Assembly (NCBI GenBank): GCA_033344875.1
Contig: JAWPMO010000001.1
Location: 3,249,595-3,313,594, forward strand
Reading direction: 5' to 3'
Source of the DNA: Ilumatobacteraceae bacterium
GTDB taxonomy: Bacteria > Actinomycetota > Acidimicrobiia > Acidimicrobiales > Ilumatobacteraceae
Length of the DNA: 64,000 bases
This document shows positions 41,371 through 49,623 of this stretch, one piece after another. Every line of letters begins with the position of its first letter. Positions within the stretch are counted from its first letter, which is position 1. The notes under the pieces are model-generated. The model was not told the DNA's origin. It saw nothing but the letters and a program-made list of their open reading frames with translations, and did no database searches. Both the position numbers and the translations under genes were made by a program.

Positions 41371-41984
41371 GGTCCGTTGATTCCCGGTGTCGGTGAGACG
41401 GTTGCCTGTCCAGAACCACCGGAGAAGGGCGGCACGGGCGGGGCCGGCACGGTGTCGGCGGTCGGCACGTCGTTGGGGCGCTTGACCACGACGACTTCCT
41501 TGACGGTGCCGTCGACGACCGTCGAGATGGTGAGCTGTTGGAGTCGGTCGCCCTGGGCGTAGCGGCAACCGGCAACGAACGCGCCGCCGGCGCCCGCTGT
41601 GCGATCCCAGTTGGCAACCGAAACAGTCACCGACTGCGGGGGCGGGAACAATGTGGTGAGCACGGCCTGATAACTGGCCTGCGGGTTGCTGTCGCAGTCG
41701 ACGTAGGGGAGGGCTTCGGGCTCGGTGTCGGTGGCGAGATCGGCGGCCTCGGCCAGGAGCGCCTGACTTTGAGCGACGCGGTCGTGGACTCGGGCGCCGA
41801 CGATGGTCGCCTGGAGAGCGGTCAGCACAGCAATACCGACCGTGCCGAGCAGGACGACCGAGACCAGGACCTCGATGAAGGTCGCGCCCAGGTCGCGCCG
41901 CGGGGCATCGATCGATCGCGACCGCACCGCCGATCCCGTCTGGGATCCACGATCGCGTCGTGAGGTGGTGCCGGTGTCGGCCAT
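41367..41984 (-). CDS. Prepilin-like protein (set 1, V position)
   Basis: The 205-residue protein has a 33-residue basic leader and the prepilin site RDLG/ATFIEVLVSVVLLGTV with Glu at +5, then a beta domain with two Cys and a Pro/Gly-rich C-terminus. ATG 41984 (MADTGTTSR) is selected by AAGGA shortly upstream; ATG 42113 would give a leader of over 70 residues. It is first in prepilin set 1 and divergent from the MMPL transporter gene. Confidence 0.8.
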   Translation of the reverse strand: MADTGTTSRRDRGSQTGSAVRSRSIDAPRRDLGATFIEVLVSVVLLGTVGIAVLTALQATIVGARVHDRVAQSQALLAEAADLATDTEPEALPYVDCDSNPQASYQAVLTTLFPPPQSVTVSVANWDRTAGAGGAFVAGCRYAQGDRLQQLTISTVVDGTVKEVVVVKRPNDVPTADTVPAPPVPPFSGGSGQATVSPTPGINGP

Positions 41985-42158
41985 GTGGTCGTCCTTGATG
42001 GTGGTCTGTGTCGACGACGTGTAGCTCGAGAGAGCCAGGTCCGCCGCCCGCACCAACGACTGTACTCGCGCGATCGCGCCCTTGTCCCGCGGAACATCGC
42101 GAAACGTGGCCATGCGTCACCCTCTGCGCGCGCGGAGTGAGGGTGACGGCACATGGCG

Positions 42159-42164
42159 TACGCT
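42159..42164 (+). promoter_or_regulatory. -10 box for the MMPL gene (leaderless)
   Basis: TACGCT followed by exactly 6 nt and ATG 42171. It argues against the upstream ATG 42153, which lies before the box. Confidence 0.55.
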
Positions 42165-42170
42165 CACTTC

Positions 42171-45100
42171 ATGGAATCTTTCTGGAGGGCCACCGGAATC
42201 AACCTGGGGAAGTACTGGAAGGCCGTGGCGGCCGCCGTGGTGGCCGTCACCGCGATCCTCGCGATCGGGCTCACACAGGTTGAGTTCGCGACCGGTCAGG
42301 ACAGCTACCTGAACCCGGAGTCGCAGATCGCGCTCGACAACGTCGAGTTCCAGGAGAACTTCGGTGGGGAGACGGTCATCTTGTTGATGTCGGCCAACGA
42401 GGACGGTGTCGACGTCGCCGACCTGGTCGGTCCGGCGAACCTCTCGGCACTCGAGCAACTCACCGCTGAACTCGAGGCGGTCGACAACGTGTTCTCGGTG
42501 ATCACACCGCCGGTGTCGTTGACGTTCAGCGACGAACTGATCAAGGGTCCGGGCCGGGCCGCGTTGATCGCCGCCGCAGGTCGTGATGCCGACGGTGGTG
42601 AGGCCCGCGGTGCCGACATCCAGGTCGGTCTCGCCAGGCTCGCCGAGGTCGACGACCAAACCCTCGGCAACCCGGCGTGGAACGACGTGCTCATCTACGG
42701 CAACGACGGATTCGAACTCACCGACGGCGAGCTGACCGCCCCGGCCGACGACGAGCGTGCGATCCGGCTGTCGCTGGCCGGCACGTTCCCCGACGCACAG
42801 ACCGCCGTGGCCGGTGTGGTGCTCGACGGCAACCTCGATCTCGATGCCCAATCGCTCGCGACCGAGGAGGTGCTCGACCTCCTGGAGGGCGTCGACCTCG
42901 AGGGCTTTGACCTGACGGTCACCGGCTCGCCGGTGTACCTCAAGGAGATCAACGACTACCTCAAGGGTGGGATGCTCACCCTCGGTGCGATCGCACTCGG
43001 TGTGATGGCGCTCGTGCTCGGTCTCATGTTCCGGGTGCGGTGGCGCCTGCTCCCGCTGCTCGCCGTGCTGATCGGCGTGCTGTGGACGTTCTCGATCCTC
43101 GGCCTGATCGGCATCGACCTGAGCCTCGTCACGATCTCCGGCCTGCCGATCCTGATCGGTCTCGGCATCGACTTCGCGATCCAGATCCACAACCGAGTCG
43201 AGGAAGAGCAGGTCCTCGATCATGACGAGCACCCGATCGCGGAGACGGTCTCGAACCTGGCACCCCCGCTGATCGTCGCGGCCATCGCCGGCATCGTCGC
43301 ATTCCTCGCCCTGCAGTTGTCGAAGGTGCCGATGATCCGTGACTTCGGCGTGCTGCTCGCGATCGGCGTGCTCGTGCTCGTGGCCGTCGGCATCGTCGTG
43401 CCGGCGTCGATCCTCGGCATTCGTGAGTGGACGACGCCGACCGACGATCGTGGTGACTCGCTGGTCGAACGCATCGTGGTCAAGCTCGGCGGGTTGCCGA
43501 CCAAGGCCGGTATCGGCCTCGTACTCGCGTCGGTCGTGCTGTTCGTCGGCGGGATCCTCGTCGAGGGCCGCACCAAGATCGAGAGCGACCCGGTCAAGTG
43601 GATCGACCAGGGCTCCGAGGTCGTCGCCGACATCGAGCGGCTGGAGAACGAGACCGGGTTCGGCACCACGCTCGGTGTCCTCGTGCAGGCCAACAACGTG
43701 TACGACCAGGACGTCATCGACCTGGTGCACGAGTTCACCATCGCGGCCGAAGCGCGCGACGACGTGGTGGCGTCGTCGAGCCTCGTGAACACGATGGCCA
43801 AGATCATCACGATTCCCGGTGCCACCGTGATCCCACCGACGGAGGAGGAGATCGCGGGGGCCGCAGGTGTCATGCCCGAAGCGATCGCGCGGGCGCTGGT
43901 CAACGACGGCCAGACCGCCGCACAGGTCAACCTGCGGCTCGCGCCGGCGAGCCTCGAGGAGCGCGCCGTACTCGTCGACGAGTTGCGCGACGACCTCGAC
44001 GCGCGCCTCGCCGACCTGCAACTCGACCCCGACAGCATCCTGTTGACCGACCTGCCCGCCGATCAGGAACCCGTCAGGGTCACGCCGGCGGGTCTCGCCA
44101 CCGTCGGCATCGGTCTGCTCGAGAACCTGTCCGCCAACCGTGCGGCGCTCACCTACCTGTCGCTGTGTCTCGCCGGGCTGTGGCTCGTGCTCCGCTTCCG
44201 CAGCTTGAGCCGGGCCCTGCTCGCGCTGGTGCCGGTGTTCCTGGCGGTCGGAGCGTCGTCGCTGATCGTCGGTCTCGTCGGTATCCAGCTCAGCCCGCTG
44301 ACGACGGTGTCGGGTCCGCTCGTCATCGCCAGCTGTACCGAGTTCTCGGTGCTGATCTTCGGCAGATACCTGGAGGAACGACAGACAGGTCTGGCCTCGC
44401 GCCTCGCGAGCGACACGGCCGCTGCGCGTACCGGCCGAGCGTTCTTCACCTCGGCCGCGACGACGATCGGCGGGTTCGCCGTGTTGATGATCTCGCCGCT
44501 GCCGCTGCTGCGTGACTTCGGCCTGATCGTGACGCTCAACGTGGCCATCGCCCTGATGGCGGCACTCATCGTGATGCCGCCGATCATGGTGTGGGTCGAC
44601 GACCGCGGTTGGCTCGGCATCGAGCCGCAGGTCGATCCGAACCGGTCGGTCCGTCTCGCCGCCCCGGTGCCCGGAGATCAGACCGTGCTGGCGGGAGTCG
44701 GCGCAGTGGCCTTCATCGGTGCCGCCGCCGGCGTGTACGCGTCGGCCGACACGTCACAGGGAGATGCCACCACGGTCGAGTACGCCTCGGTCGCGCTCCC
44801 CACCACGACGACGACCGTGGCGCCCACCACGACGACCACGGTTCCGCCCACGACGGTCCCGCCGACGACGGTCGAAGGCGAGGAACCGCCGCCGTCGACC
44901 GAGGCGCCGGCCACGACCGAACCGTCCGGCCCCGTGATCGATCCGGCCGACTTCCCCGACACCGTGCCCGCCGGGGTGTTCGCTCCGGCGCTGTTCGGAC
45001 TGCTGACCGACGCGGGCCTCCCCGGCAACACGGCCAATTGCGTGATCGCGACCTCGTTCGAGCGGGGTGGCGGCGAGGAGACGCTCGTGCCGCTCCTCCT

Positions 45101-45206
45101 GGCGAGCGACCCGACCGCACTCGAGACCGTGCGGCAGGCCGGCGCCGACTGCGGTGCCCCAGCCGACCAGGTCGACGCCGCGATCGCCGCCGGCACCGGC
45201 GGCTGA
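42171..45206 (+). CDS. MMPL/RND-family (HAE3) transporter with Thr-rich tail domain
   Basis: The 1,011-residue protein has two RND repeats, each an extracytoplasmic loop domain plus a bundle of helices. The GxxxDY-like segments of the family appear as LPILIGLGIDFAIQIHNR and, in the second half, GPLVIASCTEFSVLIFGRYL. The second has no Asp in the first's position, a difference from the usual repeat. An additional helix near residue 845 (VGAVAFIGAAAGVYA) is followed by Thr/Pro linkers (TTTTTVAPTTTTTVPPTT) and a final domain of about 85 residues with two Cys. HAE3/MMPL proteins export lipids or hopanoids; the substrate here is unknown. Confidence 0.88.
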   Translation: MESFWRATGINLGKYWKAVAAAVVAVTAILAIGLTQVEFATGQDSYLNPESQIALDNVEFQENFGGETVILLMSANEDGVDVADLVGPANLSALEQLTAELEAVDNVFSVITPPVSLTFSDELIKGPGRAALIAAAGRDADGGEARGADIQVGLARLAEVDDQTLGNPAWNDVLIYGNDGFELTDGELTAPADDERAIRLSLAGTFPDAQTAVAGVVLDGNLDLDAQSLATEEVLDLLEGVDLEGFDLTVTGSPVYLKEINDYLKGGMLTLGAIALGVMALVLGLMFRVRWRLLPLLAVLIGVLWTFSILGLIGIDLSLVTISGLPILIGLGIDFAIQIHNRVEEEQVLDHDEHPIAETVSNLAPPLIVAAIAGIVAFLALQLSKVPMIRDFGVLLAIGVLVLVAVGIVVPASILGIREWTTPTDDRGDSLVERIVVKLGGLPTKAGIGLVLASVVLFVGGILVEGRTKIESDPVKWIDQGSEVVADIERLENETGFGTTLGVLVQANNVYDQDVIDLVHEFTIAAEARDDVVASSSLVNTMAKIITIPGATVIPPTEEEIAGAAGVMPEAIARALVNDGQTAAQVNLRLAPASLEERAVLVDELRDDLDARLADLQLDPDSILLTDLPADQEPVRVTPAGLATVGIGLLENLSANRAALTYLSLCLAGLWLVLRFRSLSRALLALVPVFLAVGASSLIVGLVGIQLSPLTTVSGPLVIASCTEFSVLIFGRYLEERQTGLASRLASDTAAARTGRAFFTSAATTIGGFAVLMISPLPLLRDFGLIVTLNVAIALMAALIVMPPIMVWVDDRGWLGIEPQVDPNRSVRLAAPVPGDQTVLAGVGAVAFIGAAAGVYASADTSQGDATTVEYASVALPTTTTTVAPTTTTTVPPTTVPPTTVEGEEPPPSTEAPATTEPSGPVIDPADFPDTVPAGVFAPALFGLLTDAGLPGNTANCVIATSFERGGGEETLVPLLLASDPTALETVRQAGADCGAPADQVDAAIAAGTGG

Positions 45207-45274
45207 CCACTCCCAGCCCGCACCGGTCGCCGCCGACCCCCGGCCCCAGCCCCCAGGCGACTCGTCGAGCAGCC

Positions 45275-45677
45275 CTGTCGCGGTCTCGAGTGCGGGGGAC
45301 TCAGGTTCGCGACATGGTGGGGTGATGGTTGAGGGGTCTGCGGGGCTGTGTCGCGGTTGTGGGTGTGGGGGCCTCAGGTTCGCGACACGGTGGGGTGATG
45401 GTTGAGGGGTCTGCGGGGCTGTGTCGCGGTTGTGGGTGTGGGGGCCTCAGGTTCGCGACACGGTGGGCGGGGATGGCGGACAGCCGTGCTGTGTCGCGAT
45501 TGTGGGTGTGGGGGACTCAGGTTCGCGACACGGCCGGGTGATGGTTGAGGGGTCCGCGGGGCTGTGTCGCGGTTGTGGGTGTGGGGCTCTCAGGTTCGCG
45601 ACATGGTGGGGTGATGGTTGAGGGGTCCGCGGGGCTGTGTCGCGATTGTGGGCGTGGGGGCCTCAGGTTCGCGACAC
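45275..45677 (-). repeat. Array 2: six 41-bp hairpin elements on a 73-bp period
   Basis: Units lie at 45275-45315, 45348-45388, 45421-45461, 45491-45531, 45564-45604 and 45637-45677; steps are 73, 73, 70, 73 and 73 bp. Each is (G/C)TGTCGCG-N25-CGCGACA(C/T). The loop differs from array 1 (GTTGTGGGTGTGGGGGCCTC-type) but the arms and the CAGGTT before the right arm are the same. The 32-bp linker is also repeated (GGTGGGGTGATGGTTGAGGG-type). The array occupies the gap between the convergent MMPL and nitroreductase genes, and no coding gene is credible there. Confidence 0.9.
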
Positions 45678-45715
45678 GGCTGGGTGGTTCGTGGGGCGGG
45701 GTGTGGGGACGGGAG

Positions 45716-46477
45716 TCAGGTGGCTCGGTCGGTGGCCAGGTGGCCTCGGCGGTGGCCGCCTTGCCAGTCCTCGTGCTCGGGGACTGTGGTCGCACCACCG
45801 AGGATCGCGAGTTGCGGGCGCTCGCGCAGGCTGCGCTTCATCTCGGCGAATCCGGGGAACTTCGCGAGCGTGGTGACGGCGTCCCACAGCGGTACCGCCT
45901 CGTCGGGGTGGGGTACGCGTGAGATGACCGGGCCGAAGAACGACACACCGTCCGGGGGTTGGAACGTGATGATCGGGGTCCCGACGTCCCGACCGGTGCG
46001 CGAGAGCGCCAGCTCCGACTCGGCATCGAGGAGCTGATCCCACGACGTGTTGTCGAGCGCCTCGGCGTACCGGGTCGGGAGACCGGCGGCGTCGAGCACC
46101 TCGACGACGTGTTCGTGGGTACTGAGCCGGTCTCGCATCCCCGAACCCTCGGGGAGATCCCAGTAGCTCTCCCCGTAGGCCGTGACGAGCGCGCCGAGCG
46201 GCTCGCGTCCGAGCTCGTCACGGACTGCAGCAGCGACCCGGAGCATGCGGAGACCGGCGGTGTGACCGAACTCGTACTCGGGCGGGAACTCCGTGGCGTA
46301 GTCCTTGTGCTTGTTGATCAACCGCAACGAGATGAACCGCCAGTCGACCCGGAAGTCACGCTGTGCCGCGACCTGCTCGACCCACCGAGAGGTGATCCAG
46401 GCGAACGGACACACCGGGTCCCAGAAGAACTCGATGTCGTAGCTCGGGTCGGAGGGTGGAGGGAAGGTGGAGGGCAT
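45716..46477 (-). CDS. Mycothiol-dependent nitroreductase-like protein (DsbA fold, Rv2466c type)
   Basis: The 253-residue protein has a DsbA/FrnE-like thioredoxin fold with the single-Cys active site DPVCPFAWITSRWVEQV (Cys23). The same DPxCPxAWITSRW context marks the mycobacterial mycothiol-dependent reductase Rv2466c. A CxxC pair is absent. The C-terminal GVSFFGPVISRVPHPDEAVPLWDAV segment fits the family. It would use mycothiol to reduce thiol or nitro substrates. ATG 46477 (MPSTFP) is used. The hairpin array 2 starts 39 bp past its stop. Confidence 0.85.
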   Translation of the reverse strand: MPSTFPPPSDPSYDIEFFWDPVCPFAWITSRWVEQVAAQRDFRVDWRFISLRLINKHKDYATEFPPEYEFGHTAGLRMLRVAAAVRDELGREPLGALVTAYGESYWDLPEGSGMRDRLSTHEHVVEVLDAAGLPTRYAEALDNTSWDQLLDAESELALSRTGRDVGTPIITFQPPDGVSFFGPVISRVPHPDEAVPLWDAVTTLAKFPGFAEMKRSLRERPQLAILGGATTVPEHEDWQGGHRRGHLATDRAT

Positions 46478-46628
46478 GGCCCAGGTCAACGCGACCTGCC
46501 GACCAGGCATTCCCCGACGATGACTGGTGACGGGGAAGCAGTGCCGACCGTCGGGCGGCGCGCGAGTGGAGCACGAGGAGCGGACACACCCCGCCGCGGC
46601 TCGAGCCGATGTCGAACGCGGGCCGTGC

Positions 46629-47408
46629 CTACGCGGACGTCGAGCTGTTGAACTTCCGAATGCTCAGCCCGGCGAACACGACGATGATGCCGACCGACCA
46701 CAGGATCGACCACAGCGCGTCGTTGCCGACCGGGTTGCCGTTGTACAGGGCCCGCGCCGCGTTGGTGACGATCGTGAACGGGTTGGCGTCGGCGACCGGT
46801 TGGAGCCAACCGGGCATCGACTCGGGGTCGACGAACGCCGACGACACGAAGGTCATCGGGAACATCCAGATGAAGCCGGCCGAGTTGGCGGCCTCGACCG
46901 AACCGACCGACAGACCCATCAGTGCCTGCACCCAGCTCAGGGCGTAGCTGAACAGCAGCAGCAGCAACGTGGCCAGCACCGCTTCGAAGAGGGATCCTTC
47001 GAATCGGAAACCGATCGGCCAGAACGACACGGCCAACATCACGAAGAACGTGAGGAGGTTGCGCACCAGGTCGCTCACCGTTCGCCCGATCAGCACCGCC
47101 GCACGCGACATGGGCAACGAACGGAGCCGGTCGACGAGACCCTTGCTGAGGTCTTCGGCGAGGCCGATGCCGGTGAACGCCGAGCCGAACACGAGCGACT
47201 GACTGAAGATGCCGGGGATCAGGAACTGGTCGTAGTTGGCGAACCCGTCGACCTGGATCGCGCCGCCGAACACGTACACGAACAGCACCACGAACATGAT
47301 CGGCTGGATCGTGGCGAAGATCAGCAGCTCGATGTTGCGCGGGATGATGCGCAGGTGGCGCTCGGCTTCGACCCAGGAGTCGCGCAACGTCATCTCGACG
47401 GCGTTCAT
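46629..47408 (-). CDS. ABC-2 type permease (DrrB-like)
   Basis: The 259-residue membrane protein has six hydrophobic helices and the DrrB layout: NIELLIFATIQPIMFVVLFVYVFGG, FLIPGIFSQSLVFGS, GLVDRLRSLPMSRAAVLIGR and a late MPGWLQPVADANPFT loop. ATG 47408 overlaps the ATPase stop as ATGA. It is the channel half of a two-gene exporter. DrrAB systems export antibiotics or lipids; no biosynthetic genes are nearby, so the substrate is open. Confidence 0.9.
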   Translation of the reverse strand: MNAVEMTLRDSWVEAERHLRIIPRNIELLIFATIQPIMFVVLFVYVFGGAIQVDGFANYDQFLIPGIFSQSLVFGSAFTGIGLAEDLSKGLVDRLRSLPMSRAAVLIGRTVSDLVRNLLTFFVMLAVSFWPIGFRFEGSLFEAVLATLLLLLFSYALSWVQALMGLSVGSVEAANSAGFIWMFPMTFVSSAFVDPESMPGWLQPVADANPFTIVTNAARALYNGNPVGNDALWSILWSVGIIVVFAGLSIRKFNSSTSA

Positions 47409-48373
47409 GTCGCCACCTCCTCGAGCTCGTCGCTGGTCGCTCGCCCGGTGAGGGTGAGGAACACGTCGTCGAGCGTCGGTCGCCGGACCTCGACGTCGAG
47501 CACGTCGATGCCGGCATCGTCGAGTGCCCGGATCACGCCGGGCACCACCCGGTCGCCGGACCGGATCGGCGCCGAGAACGAGCGCCCGTCGCCGCTGACC
47601 TCGACGTTTCCGGTGCACAAGGGGGCGAGGGTGGCGAGTGCACCCTCACGGTTCTCGGCGCGGGCGATCGAGACGCTCAGCCGGTCGCCACCGATGCGGT
47701 TCTTCAGCTCGTCGGAGGTGCCGTTGGCGATGACGGTGCCGGAGTCGATCACGATGATGCGCTCGGCGAGCCGGTCGGCCTCGTCGAGGTACTGCGTGGT
47801 GAGCAGGACGGTGGTGCCGTCTTGTTCGAGCTCTTCGATGAGGTCCCACATGGCCAGCCGGCTGCGCGGGTCGAGGCCGGTCGTCGGCTCGTCGAGGAAC
47901 AGCACGGACGGCCGCGCGATCAGGCTCATCGCGATGTCGAGCCGTCGGCGCATACCGCCCGAGTAGCCCTTGACGACGCGGTCGGCTGCATCGACCAGGT
48001 CGAAACGTTGGAGGAGGTCGCGCGCCCGTGACTTCACGTCGCGGGTCGGCAGATGGAACAGCCGGCCGACGTACTCCATGTTCTCGCGACCGGTGAGGCG
48101 TTCCTCGACGGCGGCGTACTGACCGGTGAGCCCGATCCGTTCGCGGACACCGTGCGGGTCCGACAGGACGTCGACGCCGTCGATGGTCGCGTGCCCGGCA
48201 TCGGGGCGGAGCAGGGTGGTCAACACGCGGACCGTCGTGGTCTTGCCCGCACCGTTGGGCCCGAGCAACCCGTAGATCGCCCCGCGCGGGACCTCGAGGT
48301 CGACACCGTCGAGGGCGAGCGTGTCACCGAATCGTTTCACGAGGCCACGTGCCTCGACTGCCAGATCTGTCAT
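47405..48373 (-). CDS. ABC transporter ATPase (DrrA-like)
   Basis: The 322-residue protein has Walker A GPNGAGKTT, the Q-loop LTGQYAAVEERLTGREN, signature YSGGMRRRLDIA, Walker B SVLFLDEPTTGLD and the H-loop strand TVLLTTQYLDEADRLA, all in the order of daunorubicin-resistance DrrA. The C-terminal 100 residues form the DrrA regulatory extension (RRPTLDDVFLTLTGRAT). It is coupled with the permease by a 4-nt overlap. Confidence 0.93.
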   Translation of the reverse strand: MTDLAVEARGLVKRFGDTLALDGVDLEVPRGAIYGLLGPNGAGKTTTVRVLTTLLRPDAGHATIDGVDVLSDPHGVRERIGLTGQYAAVEERLTGRENMEYVGRLFHLPTRDVKSRARDLLQRFDLVDAADRVVKGYSGGMRRRLDIAMSLIARPSVLFLDEPTTGLDPRSRLAMWDLIEELEQDGTTVLLTTQYLDEADRLAERIIVIDSGTVIANGTSDELKNRIGGDRLSVSIARAENREGALATLAPLCTGNVEVSGDGRSFSAPIRSGDRVVPGVIRALDDAGIDVLDVEVRRPTLDDVFLTLTGRATSDELEEVAT

Positions 48374-48448
48374 CCGCTCATCATGCCTGGCGGGTGTGGC
48401 AACCGTCGATGGAGTTCCGGGCCGGCGTGGGCAGCGCGGAATCGCCGG

Positions 48449-48850
48449 TCAGCGAGCGTGCAGGACGGACTGCGTCTGGGTGGTCTTGCCGACCAGGCGT
48501 TCGTCGACGCGCAGCTCGGTCTCGATCACGATGGTGGTCCGGCCGACGTGCAGCGGTGTGGCGGTCGCCGTGAGCGACGAACCCTCGCGGACCGCGCCCA
48601 GGAAGTTGGTCTTGGACTCGATCGTCGAGGTGCCGACCGCGCCCTCCGGAAGGTTGAGGAAGGCGCACGCACCGCCTGTGGCGTCGGCGAGGGCCATGAC
48701 GGCCCCGCCGTGGAGCAGCCCGCCGGCGGTGCACAGCTCGGGGCGCCAGTCGAGGTGGGCCACGACCCGATCGGCGCCCGCCTCGGATCCGGTGATGCCG
48801 AGGGTCGCGCACAGCGGCATCGACGACTGGAGGAGTTGCGTCGGACTCAT
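48449..48850 (-). CDS. PaaI/hotdog-family thioesterase
   Basis: The 133-residue single hotdog protein has the PaaI-type motif LCTAGGLLHGGAVMALADATGG, where the HGG loop and following Asp form the active site, and GTSTIESKTNFLGAV. The substrate is likely an aryl- or short acyl-CoA. It starts 4 bp after the stop of the Thr-rich exported protein gene, so the two are probably cotranscribed although functionally unlike. Confidence 0.85.
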   Translation of the reverse strand: MSPTQLLQSSMPLCATLGITGSEAGADRVVAHLDWRPELCTAGGLLHGGAVMALADATGGACAFLNLPEGAVGTSTIESKTNFLGAVREGSSLTATATPLHVGRTTIVIETELRVDERLVGKTTQTQSVLHAR

Positions 48851-48854
48851 GCGG

Positions 48855-49547
48855 TCAACCTGTCTCGGGGAGTGCCGGTGCGGTCGGGTTGCCTCCGGCC
48901 GGCGCGGTCGTCGGGACGGCGCTCGCCACCATGTCGACACGCAGCGCCGGGTCGATCGACGCGGTCGCCTCGCCGCACCGGAACTGGAAGACGAATGAGG
49001 TGATGGCGTCCGATTCGGTCGGCGCGGTCCACAGGTACGTCCAGGGTGACGTGGTGGCACCGGTGTCGACCTCGCGGGATGCACCGTCGGCTTCGCTGGT
49101 GACCCGGACGATCACCGGGCTCGTCGGTCCAGCGGCGTCGCAGGTGCCGTCGAACCGGACCGTGCCTCCGGCCCCGACGATCGTCTGCGAGGCGACGACG
49201 GACGCGGCGACGACCGGCATGGTCGTGGTGGTCGCGGCGGTGGTGATCGTCGTGGTCGAGGTCGAGGTGGTGGTCGTGGTCGAGGTGGTGGTCGTGGTCG
49301 AGGTGGTGCTGGTCGTCGTCGGGACCGTCGTGCCGGCGGTCGTGGTGGTCGCTGTGGTCGGCGTCGTGGTGGTCGCGGTCGTGGTCGTGGTGGTGCTGGA
49401 CGTCGAGGATGGTTCGTCGGGGGGATCGAGTTCGTCGTCGGCGACGGGGACCCCGTCGGCCGGCGTGGCGGCCAACAGGAACAGCCCGCATGTTGCGACC
49501 GCGGCGACGAGCGCGATCGAAGCCATCCCGCGCCACGGCGTCGTCAT
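48855..49547 (-). CDS. Exported Thr-rich protein ending in LPETG
   Basis: The 230-residue protein has an N-terminal hydrophobic signal segment (SIALVAAVATCGLFLLAATPADG) and a Thr-dominated linker of about 70 residues. An Ig-like domain of about 90 residues follows (TIVGAGGTVRFDGTCDAAG, SFVFQFRCGEATASI) with two Cys. The C-terminus ends PTAPALPETG and stops. LPXTG is the sortase signal, but the hydrophobic helix and basic tail that must follow it are missing. ATG 49547 is used because it fits the signal peptide. No sortase gene is in the window. Confidence 0.75.
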   Translation of the reverse strand: MTTPWRGMASIALVAAVATCGLFLLAATPADGVPVADDELDPPDEPSSTSSTTTTTTATTTTPTTATTTTAGTTVPTTTSTTSTTTTTSTTTTTSTSTTTITTAATTTTMPVVAASVVASQTIVGAGGTVRFDGTCDAAGPTSPVIVRVTSEADGASREVDTGATTSPWTYLWTAPTESDAITSFVFQFRCGEATASIDPALRVDMVASAVPTTAPAGGNPTAPALPETG

Positions 49548-49623
49548 GCCGAAATCTTGACAGATCGGCCGCTCGACGTGGTGGAATCGCGGTGAGTGAT
49601 ACGGACCGTGGTGGACGGGGGTG

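Noticed and set aside
42153-42170. ATG 42153 as the MMPL start
   Set aside because: It lies upstream of the TACGCT box, which fits a leaderless start at ATG 42171 in the same geometry as many neighbours. It cannot be excluded if another promoter is used.
46508-46537. Hairpin TTCCCCG-N14-CGGGGAA after the ABC-2 permease gene as a terminator
   Set aside because: The stem is only 7 bp with a 14-nt loop and no T-tract, too weak to list as a feature.
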